The translations under genes were made by a program, and so were the position numbers. Shown here piece after piece: positions 12,029 through 23,720 of a stretch of 64,000 nt of DNA (position 1 is the stretch's first letter; every line of letters starts with the position of its first letter). The notes under the pieces were generated by a model. The model was given only the letters and a program-made list of their open reading frames with translations. It was not told the origin of the DNA and did not search any database. The DNA lies in the NCBI GenBank assembly GCA_008692225.1, contig VICG01000013.1, positions 1,364,001 to 1,428,000 of the forward strand, written 5' to 3'. This stretch comes from Monilinia fructicola. Lineage: Eukaryota > Ascomycota > Leotiomycetes > Helotiales > Sclerotiniaceae.

Positions 12029-12250
12029 CATCTCACATCTCACATAATGAATTTATATAAAGAAGAAGAAAGAAGAAGAAGAAGGAAAAGAATCAAGCAT
12101 TGCATCCATCCATCCATAACCAAGCCTCATCCACGATCCATTGCACTCTAGGGGAGGGCGATTTGTAGAATTTGTAGGTTTGGAGGTTTTTGCGATGCCA
12201 GTAATTCCAATTGCTGCTGAGTGTGTCGTGATGACGGGAGAATCTATACC

Positions 12251-12290
12251 TACGCCTACGCCTACGCCTACGCCTACGCCTACGCCTACA
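12251..12290. repeat. hexanucleotide array (TACGCC)n
   Basis: About six perfect copies of TACGCC followed by a partial copy. Confidence 0.95.
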
Positions 12291-13031
12291 CCGTACAATA
12301 ATAAATGATGAGATGATTCCATGTTCGGGAGCATGCGAGGAGTTGAGCGTGGGACAGGGCAACATAATTCGATTGAGTCTGGTCTGGTCTGGCTGGGGTG
12401 CTTTTCTATATGCAGGATGGGAGATGGAATGTGCAACCTTATCAAATCAAGATAACTCTTTTTCTTACCCATTCTCCCGCGCTCCTGCTTTCTCTCTTCG
12501 ACTGTCTACCTTTCCGTTTCCTTTATATATATCCTCCGTCGGTTCTCTCTGCTTATTTTCACATACCCCCTTCTCCATCTCTGTCTCCATCTCACGCTGA
12601 AGCCGACACGAAAGGCAGCGCTTGAATCAATTAAAGGCAGGTCAACCACACAACTCCGACTCCATGTCCATATCAGCACTTATCCCATGTCTCCACCTAC
12701 GACCAAAATAAAAAAAAAAATAAAAAAACGCCTATACATGCAAGCACGCAAAATAAGATCTTATTCTCATTTTTTCATCCATCCTCTAACCCCACTCTCT
12801 ACCCCCCTATTCCCCTTCTCAACCATACGCGCGAACAATTCAAATTCCAAACTCAAATGGGGTATACACCAAACAAAAACGTGTAGATTACATAAAATAT
12901 TCAAAACACCACCGTGCAATCCATGCCAAGGACTCCATATCGCACGAGCGCCGTCACCCCGGTGCATACAAGCCATTTTTATGTTATGTACTTTCCTGAT
13001 TATCTCCTTTTATTGTCTCTCCTGACGTGAC

Positions 13032-15520
13032 CTACACTTTATTCAAAGCAGCAGCTGAGAACGATCCATCCTTGTCGTTTCTTGCTCCGGAATCCACAGA
13101 GGAAGTTGGGACTTCGCCTCTATCTTCGGTAGATGCTGTTGCCAAATCCGCTAGACGTTGAAGACCTTGGTTTGCTGCTGTGATCATATTTTGATTATCA
13201 TCTGTTTTTGCATTGACACCTGTGCCCGTGGATTGTTGAGTAATCACTTGAGCTTGGGCTTGACTTTGACTGATGGACAGTCTTCTCTGAGTCTCTAGAT
13301 TAGTGATCAGGTATTCTCTGATAGAGTTGTCCCAACTTGAAGCAGCGAGACGACCTTCGAGGAAAGTTTTCAATGTAGCTTCGGCGTCTTTTTTCGTCTC
13401 TTCAAATTGAAGGAGGTTGGGCAGTGCGAGGGCTGCGAAAGATTTGAAATAATGTTATCAAAGGAGATCTCATGTCGGTGTTAAACGAAAGTTGGCTAAT
13501 AATGTAATGAGTTGCTCTTATTTGTTCATCACGGTCTTCTTGTGGTGCATGCAGGAGTACCAAAAGGTAAGCAGACCAGTATGCAATGTGAGTTACAGGA
13601 GAGTCAATGGGTGTGATACCGGATTTACTGAGATCTTGACGCCATAACTCGAGCTGGGTTTTCAGAAGTCTGGCGTGAAGTCCACGATGAACCGCGTAAG
13701 GAGGTAGATCAGAAGAAGAAAGTTTTACTTCCGAGTAGTTTCCCAATGACAATAGCAAGACCTGCGTCATTAGCCAGAGCTTAACATATAGAACAACAGG
13801 ATTGAACTTACGAACTAAATGGTATGCAACTTCTCCCAATAGACTTTGATCGTCAGGGTAAATTTGTGCTGCCGAATCGGGAATTTGTAATGGACAAGTT
13901 GTAGTTGCAGCATTCCACCTTTCCATCATAACAAGACTCCACCATACTCGACGTGCAAGCTTATCGTCAGAATCTGGATCATTGTTTGATTTGTCAAGGG
14001 GCTTGTACAGATGTAGCCTCAAAGAGTAGGCGAAACCAACAGCAGTGCCAATCCAAACAGATGGAGATTGAGCTATCTCGCCTTCTACCAGCTCGCGAGG
14101 TTGATTGTTAGCCTCTATTGCCAACAACATCATAATTTGAAGGTATATGATATTCGTAGAGGAAGAACGTGTGGGTTGCGAATCATACGGAGCCGTATGT
14201 ATCAGTCTGATGGCGTTCGTAATACCCTGTGGTTTAAGTGAAATAGCGGTAGGAAATGATCTGATTGCCGCATGCAAAGCTTCCCAAAATGCAACTCGGA
14301 CTGGACTAGAACATGCAGAAAGTCTAGCACTTAATCTAGCTTTGGTAAGGGAAAGCATAGGATAAGTTGGGTGTATGAATTTGTAGTAACTAACAATCAT
14401 CAGCCAGCGTATATGTTACGGAATTCAAAATTGCATACCTTTCAAGAAGAGAGTCATCAATCCAGTCAACAGCATCTTCACCATGAGTTTGAGAAGCGTG
14501 AGGGATTGCGTCAACAGTGTTACCTACATCAGGTGCGTTCAACCACTTTTGCTGAGATACCATCAGATTTGGCGAATAGTTCTGCTCTCTAGTGGGCAGC
14601 GAAGTAGGATATTGTGAATTCGATATAGAAGATCTCGGCTGTTGTTCTTGAGGGAGCCAATTGGAGGCCGATCTCTGTTGTTGATACGGAGAAACAAATT
14701 CGCCGGAGCCGGAAATTGAGGAATAATCACGCTTACGGTTAATCTGCTCAGGGTTCGGAGTCGGAGAAAAGTCTTCGGAACAGGAGGGTCTTCTTTGTAA
14801 ATCTTCTTGTGAGTGTTGGTAATGTTGAGGTATCCCACTTCCACTTCCACTTCCTTGAACTTGCCCCTCCAATGAATTAATACGATCCGCAAGTTCTTTG
14901 ATGTAGCTATCACTTCTGTCAGTGAGTTTTTTTTATCGTGTCATTTCTTTCATCTTCTTACCCTTTGCTTGGTCCCCGCTTCATAGGTTGTCTACTAAAT
15001 TGACAAGTAACAAGTAACTCCAACTCTCTTACAGTTTGAGCACATTTCTTCATTTCATTTCCTGTTTCATTCGAATTGCATCTGATTTTCTTTCTCCGGC
15101 ATTCATCACAGGCCCTTGAAACTTTTGATCTTTTTCTTCCAGCTGGAGAATTAGAATCATCCTCATATTGAGGTCCCATATCCATATGACCTTGATTCAT
15201 CTGTGGATGTCCTCCATGCATCTGATGTTCTGGCTGGTATTGATGGTTCAAGTTGACATTCGCCTGACCTCGAGGGGGTCTGGATTTTCGCTCATTCCAC
15301 GACCTGCACCCATATTTGGTTGCAAGCTACGTGATAGTTGTGCATCGGCAGATAATTGTTCTGCCAGCTGCAGCTCATCGGGAGTAGGGAGGGGTTGCTG
15401 ATGCTGATGCTGATGTTGATTAGAGGAAGTTGGTCCATAAAAAGGACCACCGCCACTATCAGCAGCAGTCGCGTTAGGGGATGGGTAGGACTGCATTGTT
15501 GGCGCGTCGTTTTGATTCAT
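13032..15520 (-). CDS. Zn2Cys6 transcription factor of the Rgt1/COL-26 type, disrupted frame
   Basis: This is a fungal binuclear-zinc-cluster regulator. The start at 15520 opens MNQNDAPTMQSYPSP, followed by a Gln/His-rich segment. The DNA-binding region reads SRACDECRRKKIRC, then CQFSRQPMKRGPSKG and YIKELADRINSLE, a combination I associate with glucose-response regulators of the Rgt1/COL-26/BglR group. A fungal-specific transcription factor middle region follows (VAFWEALHAAIRSFPTA, IWIGTAVGFAYSLRLHLY-like, LARRVWWSLVMMERW) and then a Gln-rich C-terminus. Introns are seen at 14961-14907 and 14438-14390. A third at 13811-13762 (GTAAGT donor, CTAATG branch) shifts the frame unless a 54-nt form or another indel is assumed. 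The frame also breaks at 15274-15278 (one C missing in the gene sense), within the zinc cluster (15004-15044) and near 13455. It could be a decaying gene or a poor assembly. Confidence 0.75.
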
Positions 15521-16976
15521 GTTTAATTATTTTCTCGTCGTCATGGACGCAAAAGAAGGGGGAATATTATCAATCTTCCTATGAGTCCAAAAGTTAATTG
15601 ACGATATTGAACTCAAGTACTTTCATCCACAAAGCTGTCGCAGATTCATGATAGACGTGACATTCCCAAACAATGAAATTGCCTTCGTTGAACTTACTTG
15701 AAAGACCTGACAACGAAGAAGATATACGCGACTCTGATTATTTGAGTTGCAGTACAATAAACAAGTAGAAGCTCACTGTACAACAATCGGAACTTATGGA
15801 TGATTGCTTTTGATAGACTGATGAATATGGAAATTTTCGGTATGGAAGAACTGTTGTCCGAGAAGGAGCTGTACGGAGGATTCTGTACAAAGTTAGAAAA
15901 GTAGAAGCAGCGACCAGGTCCCTTAAAAGTGTGGTGGATTTGGAACAGCCAATGAAAATTGGAGAAAAGCAGACGCTAAGGATAAATTAATAATAATAAG
16001 TGGAGACTCTCGCCCATCCATTCATCTATTATTATTATTCCAAGGTTATTATTATTATTTATTCATATTGTTCATATTCATTCATTTATGGATTCTCATA
16101 CCTCGGCGATAATAAAGTCCGATGGAATAAATAAAATAGAATAATATAATGTAAATAATGTAAATAATGTAAATAATATAAGTGGACGTTATTATTGTTT
16201 AACCAAAGTTTTTCTAATAGGCATAGGCAATAGGCCAAAAAAGCCAAAAAGACCGAAGCCGCCAAATGAAACCTTTGCGTTGATGAATAAAAAGAAGGAA
16301 AGAGGAAGGAAGGTAGGAAGGAGGGAATGCAGGAATATGAAACAGGAATATGATGAATGATTGATTGATGATTACCTATGTAAATGAAGAGTATATGAAT
16401 GAATTAGATTAGTAAACAAATCAATGTTGAATCAAAAGAAGGGGGAGTTTCGGATAAAACGTTGAAGTGAGAAAGGGGAGGAGGAAGAGTAAGAAGTACT
16501 GTAGCTGGAGTGGTAAGTAAAAAGATTAAATTAATCGAGAATAGAGAATAGAAAATAGAATAGGTAAGATAGAATGATCTATCCGAAAGTCGTCGATAGA
16601 TATATCTTTCTATAGGTGTGCGTAGGCAGGGTACGTCAGGTAGGTTGGGGTACTCGTAGGTAGGTAGGGAGGTACTAGGTATTGAACTACTTTCTTCATC
16701 TTGATGAAGAGAGACCCTCCAAGAGATAGAAAGACAAGACAGAGAGAGAAGGAGACTGTGTGTGTGTGTGTGTGAAATACCGTCAAGATGTTGTTTCACA
16801 ATACCTCGTGTGTTCAACATCACACAGTAGAAAGCTCCGTAATTCGATAAGCCTCGGAGAATTCCGATAACCTATCAATTATCAGCTTTTATCTATCGGT
16901 ATACATATCAACCAAGTTGATGCAAAGGATGTATGTACCGGGTAGATCCGACCTTAGAACCTTGACGTTCGAGAGG

Positions 16977-17084
16977 TTGATGTTGATGTTGATGTTGGTG
17001 TTGGTGTTGATGTTGATGTTGATGTTGATGTTGATGTTGATGTTGATGTTGATGTTGATGTTGATGTTGATGTTGATGTTGATG
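16977..17084. repeat. hexanucleotide array (TTGATG) about 18 copies
   Basis: About 108 bp of TTGATG, with two TTGGTG variants near the left end. It lies about 1.5 kb upstream of the Zn2Cys6 start. It reads as Leu-Met pairs in one frame, but nothing around it supports a protein. Confidence 0.95.
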
Positions 17085-19964
17085 CAGTTACCGTTGCATC
17101 AAGATTTCATTCATCCTTTGCACTTCGTATTTGACAAGTGATGATCAAGATCAAGATCATGATCATTGATCACAACCACCATTCAAGTAAGCTCCCTCGG
17201 CTGATGATCTCCAAGCCACGGAGAAAGAGAAGGCACGCTCTTCCGTACAAATGTGGAAATGTGGGGGAAACCAGGTTTCGTTTCAAGGTAAGTCTGTATG
17301 ATGTATGGATGTATGGATGATGGATGATGTATGGATGATGGCTGTATGGATGTATGTAAGAATAATACCGTCCCGTATGGAAAAATATAAACACGAACGG
17401 GTCAACGACTGGGTGCGTCGGAGGATTCTAAATCCAGCTCCAATACCTCCCTCGATCAATTTAAGGTCACATACATCAACCACATCAAGCACATACTCTG
17501 TATGGTACATCCACACTCACCAGCCTCCAGATGCGCACTCGGGAGCCCTTGCAGAAAAGGAGGAGGACGACCATTCCCCTGCCTCATTGGACACATTCCT
17601 CTGCCGTGCCAATTCCCTGCCAATTCATATCCACCCCCCCTTTCATAATTCTGGAGACGAGCACATGCAGACCCAGCCCCATACACAACACCGCACGAAA
17701 CCCTCCATCCATCCCACCATCTCACCACCCAACCAACCGACGAAGTCGATAAACTCGATGAAATCTGCACTTACTTGATCACTTGCAGCCCCCCCCTCCC
17801 CCATGCACACTTTAGCCTAAACCCTGCTGCCGCCGAAAGAAAAGAAAAGAAAAAGCAAAAGGAAGACCTTCACGCAAGAATCTTTCTTCATCGATCCCCA
17901 ATTGCCAGAGAAGCCTGATCTCCCGGAAGAAAGTAAGTTAATCTTCCGTCGGACGCGCATCACAACACCAGCCAACACCAACAGGAAACACCACTCACAA
18001 CCTGCGAATCCCATCATGCGACGCACACGCTCAATGTATAAATAGATAAACCAACATTCCGTAAGAATCTGGCACTCCTATCGCGCTCCTTTGATTTGTG
18101 TCCCCATAACCTTAACTAACTACTGTACCTAATGATAAAGGAACCATCCACACCCGTTGCAACAGGACCATGGCACCATGCATCCACCCCAAGCAATGTA
18201 ACGTTCGTCCAAGTAGGTAGCGCCCCTCGCCCCTCCCTCACAAACCATCGTATCCATCCCTTCCTCATCCTCATCCATCCTCATCAGCCTTTTTCCGCCG
18301 GGTATCACAGGGATAAGAATCAGATAGACGATAAAACACACGACAGAACCGAGCATGCCTTACATAAGACCGACATGTGACGACGCAACGATCGCGATAC
18401 AATACAAGAATTCTTTACCTACTACTGTAGCGTAGTCCAGAACCTTCGCTTCTCCCAATGCCACGGTGCTGACTTCAACTGCAATTCCAACTCCAACTCC
18501 AACTCCAACTCCACTCCAACTCCAACCCCACCTTCCCGCTCCCCATCTCCACATGCAATCCTCAACCCTCCGATGATTTCCCAGCAGACAGCGAGCTTAA
18601 CACGGTACTTCCCTTCCCTTCCCTTCCCCTCCCTTCCTCCTACTGTGATTATGTGATAGCATCAAACTTCCCCACTTCCTTCGGTTGGTTGAATTTGAAC
18701 TCTGAATACTCCGTACATGGAATACATGGAATACCAAGATATTGACGTTTACATTTACACCCACCCCCCAATCCCTTCCACCCAACAGACAGGCACGTAA
18801 ATAACCTTGGAAGTACAAACCCACCATCCAACCAAAGCAAAGCTCCCTTCCTCTCCTCTCCCATCCCTCCCATCCCCTCCCTTCCTCTCCCCTCCTCCCC
18901 TCCATCCCCCAAAACCCCACTCACGCACCTTCCAAGTCTCACCCTCCAAGTTCCACCTTCCAACACAACCACCACCACCACCACCAGCAGCAACAACAAC
19001 ATCGCCCCTCAACCTCGCCCTCAACCTCGCCCCTCAACCCCACCCCACCAACCCCCTCTACTGTAAAAACTCCAACTCCACCTCCACCTCCACCTCACCT
19101 CCACCTCCAACACCCCACCAAACCAACCCCACCATAAGTCACCATACAGTACAGTACAATACAGTAATTACACTACTCCGTACAGCACAGCACAGCACAG
19201 CACAATACCAACAGCCAGCATACCGCACATCAAAACACACCCACGCACCATCACCCAAGTCCCGCCACTTCAAAATACGCACTCGGAAGAGTGATGGTTG
19301 GTTGTAATCCTCTCCCGCAAGTACTCCGTAGACATACATACATACTGGACTTCCAAGGTTATTTATATACAGTAAGGTTACTTACTTCTATAATTACTAG
19401 GTACGTCGACACATCCATGGATAGGTAAGATGACATGGGTAGATGGAAATGTAGATGGAAATAAGAAGTACTGACTGTATCAATCAACTTCGTCCTAGAT
19501 AATCTAGCTCTCTTTCTACCTACTCTGTATGGCCCATGCATGCATGTATGTATGTATGTATGTATCTACCTATGTAGATATGTAGATATATAGATATATA
19601 GATATATAAGCACCTACCTAATAGATAAACACCTAAAACACCTAGATAAATAAAAGCAATCCAAACCCACCCACGCACCCACCAACCCACCAACCAACCC
19701 ACCAACAAACCAACAAACAAACGATACCAAACAAGACAAGACAAAACGAACAAAACACTGCACTGCACTTCACCTTACTGTACTGTACTGTACTGTACCA
19801 GCCAGCCAGCCAGCTAGGTAGATAGATAATGAGTGAGCGAGCGAGTGTAGGTACCTCGGTAGTGGTTCTACCTACAGCAAACGGCAAAACGACAAAGGAA
19901 TCAATCTCAATCATCTGACCAATCTCCAACATTCCCATTTCACCTGGACGAAAGTATTGTGCGT

Positions 19965-20000
19965 AAGGTCTATCTATCTATCTATCTATCTATCTATTTA
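19965..20000. repeat. tetranucleotide array (CTAT)n
   Basis: About seven copies of CTAT with one CTAT-to-TTAT change at the end, directly visible. Confidence 0.85.
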
Positions 20001-20391
20001 TCTACAGGTACCTGGGTAATTAATTACAGATTTACGAGGGCGTGGATGGTTGATTCGTGGATGGAAGGATGGTTGGATGTGGGCTAGATTAGATTATAAT
20101 TCTCACTCTAGGGTTCAGGTACATTTATATATCAAGTGCATACACAAGATGCATCATGATATTTTTTGATTTTTCATTTTTTTTTTTTTTCGTCATTTAC
20201 TCATTTGTCAATATTCACAAGAGACGTCTATAAAAGATAATGCCACGGGGAAAATGTTGCACTTCTTGTGCCAAACGCTGTTGCCGCCAGTCTGTACTTA
20301 AATTTATTGGGAAAGGGATCATCATAAGTCTTCGGGAGAGTTATCCAGAGATCTGAAATTCGCACAGAGGCCAATTGCCTTTCCACTATTG

Positions 20392-21916
20392 TTATTGTGT
20401 CCAAATGTTCCCCTCGTGTCTTCCACTGTCATTACTGATTGCAAGGTTATTTGCGGCTGTGAAACCGGGCATCCAAAAAGCTCCTGGTTCTTCGGTTGTT
20501 ATAGGCAAGGAAAAGTTGTTCTCATCGTATGACAGTGGCTGATTATTCTTCATCTCGTTTGAATATCCTGTCGCAGGCAGACCGTGATTTGAAGTTGTCA
20601 AAGGTAAATATCCGTTAGAGCCTCCTTTCAAGAATTCATCGAGTCCCAGGGTTTCGATATCATTGCTTGCAAGCATTTGCATCTGTGTTACGTCGATATA
20701 CGATGATGCCGTACTCAATCTGTATCTATCAATTTCTCCACCAAATTCTGACGCATCAAGATCCGATCCATATTGGTGGTTCATCAATGCTGGCCGAGAA
20801 GTATCTGAAACGCCGATGAAATCTTCGACTTCGGATTGTTCACCAGAGGTTGATGTCGTTGTCAATGCTGGTTGATCCATGCTGGAAAAGTCAAATCCAT
20901 TAAATGAGGCTGCTTGGCTATAAGATGAGGCTGCGAAATTGTCATTGTTGAAATCCAATCCATCATAATGTGACCAATCAATAGACGCAGAACTGATTCC
21001 GGCAGAAAAGATTGGTTGTTCGAGATCTGGAATTGCCTGGGTGTATGCATCGAATTGGTACAAGTTGTTGTAGTCATTGGCTGTGGTTGTCAAGTCCAAA
21101 GGTGGTACTTGATTATTCATTTGTTGAAAATCCGCTGTAGGACTAACAAGTGGCGATGCATGCTCCGATTTCACCATTCGCTGCTCCTGCTGAGCGCTCA
21201 CTATAGAATCCTTGATTTGAGATTCGCTGTGTAAAGCATCGACCGTGTTCGTATGTGGTAAATTATCGACAGACCTATTTGCAAGACTCGATGATGACTG
21301 GCCGTGAATTGAATGCGCGCGAGGTACAGTATATGGAAGACCGCATTTATGTGCCATGTTGTTATTCTTATGTACCGGCTTGTGGTGACCATTTGTGAAT
21401 ATTGTCAAATTGCTTTCTGATTGGGCAGTCTGTGCGCGGGGTCGTCTTGGTTTGGATATTGGTACAGACATCGAAGGGGTTTGGTCGGAGTCGGACTCGG
21501 GTACTGGAGGGAGATGATCATTTTTCAGAGCGCATGAGCATCGGGCTCCATGGCTGCAACAACAGGTATCTGCTACAATCATATCAGAGACTGGGGTTGT
21601 TGTGCCAGAGGTATCCCGCAAAAGCTCACCCTGTGCATCTCCATTTTCCGGACAGGATCCTTTCGCATGTCCTTTTTCTGAACCGCATTCGCATCGAACG
21701 TGTGCTGCTCTAGACTTGCGCATTGTTCGACAATGAGCACATTGTGAGACTGGGCGACCCTAAACGAATGATTGTTAGCAAAATGGGCAGGACGAAATAC
21801 AATTGGCATACCTTTTTATTGATGTGCTGCAGAGGTCTTTCTGAATGGTGACAATTGCTAACACGATGGCCTCTGACGCAAGCATCGCAAGCCCATTTTT
21901 CTCCGTCGATGATCAT
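20392..21916 (-). CDS. copper-fist DNA-binding transcription factor
   Basis: This nuclear regulator has an N-terminal copper-fist domain, whose members bind DNA with a metal-liganded fold and control copper, weak-acid or metal responses. The start at 21916 opens MIIDGEKWACDACVRGHR, then NCHHSERPLQHINKK, joined across a 52-nt intron (21811-21760) to GRPVSQCAHCRTMRKSRAA and CECG. This gives the full Cys/His ligand set and the GRP minor-groove motif. A second Cys cluster (CCCSHGARCSCALKND) lies about 70 residues later, as in Haa1/Cuf-type proteins. The remaining ~350 residues are Ser/Asn/Gln/Asp-rich with no fold I recognise, probably an activation region. Exons of 105 and 1,368 nt give 490 residues with no frame problem. 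Which metal or acid it senses cannot be read from sequence. Confidence 0.88.
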
Positions 21917-22196
21917 ATTGAAGAGAGATGGATCGAGGTTGAGGGAGGTTTGTTTGAGTAAGGGAAGAAGAACAAGAACAAGAGTCAAGTTGTGTGATTG
22001 CCAATCAGCCGTCACCAACGAACAAGATGGGAAAAGAACCACCCTCAAGATGATAAGATCTTAGAATTGTATGCAGTTCCGTAGAACTACTGAGTCGAGG
22101 ATATCGAGTCGAATGGAATGAAATAAAAGTTAAGAGTGAAATAATTGAAATTTCCCAAGAGAATAAATAGTCAAAAAAGTACAAATCCGCGTTCCG

Positions 22197-22254
22197 TGGT
22201 ATATGGTATATGGTATATGATGTATGATGTATGGTATATGGTATATGGTATATG
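22197..22254. repeat. 7-bp GTATATG-type array
   Basis: About eight copies of a 7-mer alternating between GTATATG and TGTATGA forms, just upstream of the copper-fist gene. Confidence 0.85.
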
Positions 22255-22845
22255 CCCTTTTGACTCCAAATTTGAATATTTGTTCCAACGCCGCCGGGTA
22301 GATGCGATATCCGAGAAAAGAGAAAAGAAGAATTGAGAGGAGATTTTCAATATACGAATATATATTTTTTGAACCTTTTTTTTTATGGTATTTTTACAAT
22401 GGCAGAGCCTTGCACCGTCTGGCGCCGGCTTAGAACAGCGGGACACCGAGGCCGGTTTTGGGCTTTACCAAATTATATGGGTTTGATTCCTTTGTTTGGG
22501 GGACAAGATAAAAGTTGAGTTAAGAATTTATAAGAAAACTGGGCGATGAAATTGAATTATATGAGGAATACGGTGACCCTTGATAAATCCACAATAGTAT
22601 TTTTGAAATTTGGTTAAGATGATATAATTGAAACAAATACCAAAGACGCAGTTCGTTGGATTATAGTGTGGCCAGTGTGTGAGAGGGTGGGTGACGGTAG
22701 TAAGGATGTAAGGATGGAAGGGTGTAGAGGTGTCGGGTGGAGGTGTAGAGGTGTAAAGGTGTAGAGGCGTAGAGGTATCAAGGTGGGTTGGAGTAGAAGG
22801 GGGAGCGAGAGTCTGTGATTGTGGTTGTGATTGTGATGGTGAGAT

Positions 22846-22912
22846 CTGTGAGAGGTGAGAGTTGTGAGAGTTGAGAGTTGAGAGTTGTGAGAGTTGTGAG
22901 AGTTGTGAGGAG
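22846..22912. repeat. GTTGTGAGA-type minisatellite
   Basis: Tandem copies of a 7-9 bp purine-rich unit alternating GAGAGTT and GTGAGAGTT. Confidence 0.8.
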
Positions 22913-23022
22913 AATGTATCCATATACTTTGTAGAAAGAAGTACCAAGTAATAATAAAGATTAGTATGTATATGATGTATGGGAAGAGAAAGAGTGGGTT
23001 TTAGTTGGTTCCATTGTATGGA

Positions 23023-23123
23023 TAGTCTAATAAGTCTAATAAGTCTAGTATAATAGTCTTGTAAGTCTAATCTATCTAATCTGTCTAATCCGTCTAATCC
23101 CTCTAATCCGTCTAATCCGTCTA
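23023..23123. repeat. 9-10 bp GTCTAATAA / TCTAATCCG array
   Basis: About ten tandem copies built on the core TCTAAT, grading from TCTAATAAG on the left to TCTAATCCG on the right. Confidence 0.85.
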
Positions 23124-23294
23124 ACCTGGAACCAACCAGTCTAATAACAATGATAATAATAAGCACCAGCAAAGGCAGGTGAATAGATAATAAGTAATAA
23201 AAGAGGTCGATATGAGAGAGCCCTGGAGCCTGGAGCTGGAGTGGATACTTAATTCGGTATATATAGTAGAGATATAAAATAAAGTAATTAGTAG

Positions 23295-23393
23295 TACCTA
23301 GGTATAATAAGCTTTACAAAAATAAGGATTTACTTGGTTTTTATGTTTTAGTTTTAAGAAGAAGCGAGACAAATCTCTACGCATACCTAGGTA
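23295..23393. repeat. pair of TACCTAGGTA palindromes
   Basis: Perfect copies at 23295-23304 and 23384-23393, 89 bp apart, part of a motif family spread over the gene-free parts of the window. Confidence 0.9.
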
Positions 23394-23670
23394 GTTACTT
23401 ATTAGGATCTAAATATAATTATAGGTTTACTACTATATTTATTTTATTTATCAAATTATAAATGTAGTAGTATTATTCTTTGTTTATTATTAGCCACCTA
23501 GTATGATTATACAATTGCCTCCTCTAATTGTAGTGATGATTATAATAATGATAATCATTACTATTACTTCATATATTATATACTACTACTTAATCCTGGT
23601 GTACATCGAAGATACACAGTAGGTAACATCAATACCTATCTATCTCTATACAACTTTTTCTCTGGCTTTC

Positions 23671-23720
23671 GATCAAATCAAATCAAATCAAATTAAATCA
23701 AATCAAGTCAAATCAAATTA
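23671..23720. repeat. pentanucleotide (AAATC)n
   Basis: About nine copies of AAATC with single-base variants (AAATT, AAGTC). Confidence 0.9.

Larger units (their letters stand above)
10898..13031. other. gene-free gap between convergent genes, rich in microsatellites
   Basis: These 2.1 kb separate the 3' ends of the glucanase (+) and the Zn2Cys6 factor (-). Nothing in it looks like a conserved protein. It holds a 12-base C run (11296-11307), a pyrimidine/C-rich block from about 11280 to 11860 and three ordered short tandem arrays listed separately. Open frames here follow the base bias and are not called. Confidence 0.5.
15521..20391. other. 4.9-kb gene-free region upstream of the Zn2Cys6 factor
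   Basis: No gene is supported between the start of the Zn2Cys6 factor and the 3' end of the copper-fist gene. The left part (15.9-16.9 kb) is AT-rich with ATAATGTAA-type repeats. The middle has a (GT)9 run near 16757-16774 and the TTGATG array. 17.4-19.2 kb is strongly pyrimidine/C-rich on the plus strand. 19.3-20.0 kb carries tetranucleotide runs (TGTA, CTAT, CAGC). Two TACTCCGTAC motifs (18707, 19174) and one TACTCCGTAG (19322) lie here. Confidence 0.5.

Noticed and set aside
11347..12151. Plus-strand frames of 81-143 codons rich in Pro, His and Thr
   Set aside because: They are translations of C-rich and short tandem repeat sequence, with frames changing at each repeat.
14980..15020. A 38-nt intron in the zinc cluster (GTAAGA donor to TTTAG) as an explanation of the odd zinc motif
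   Set aside because: It is shorter than any intron seen in the window and would delete zinc ligands and not restore them. The two small duplications explain the sequence better.
16917..17141. Leu-Met repeat protein of 74 codons
   Set aside because: It is simply the TTGATG array read in one frame. No flanking conserved sequence supports it.
18597..19307. Pro-rich plus-strand and Gly-rich minus-strand frames of 107-166 codons
   Set aside because: They mirror the pyrimidine-rich tract and show no recognisable domain.
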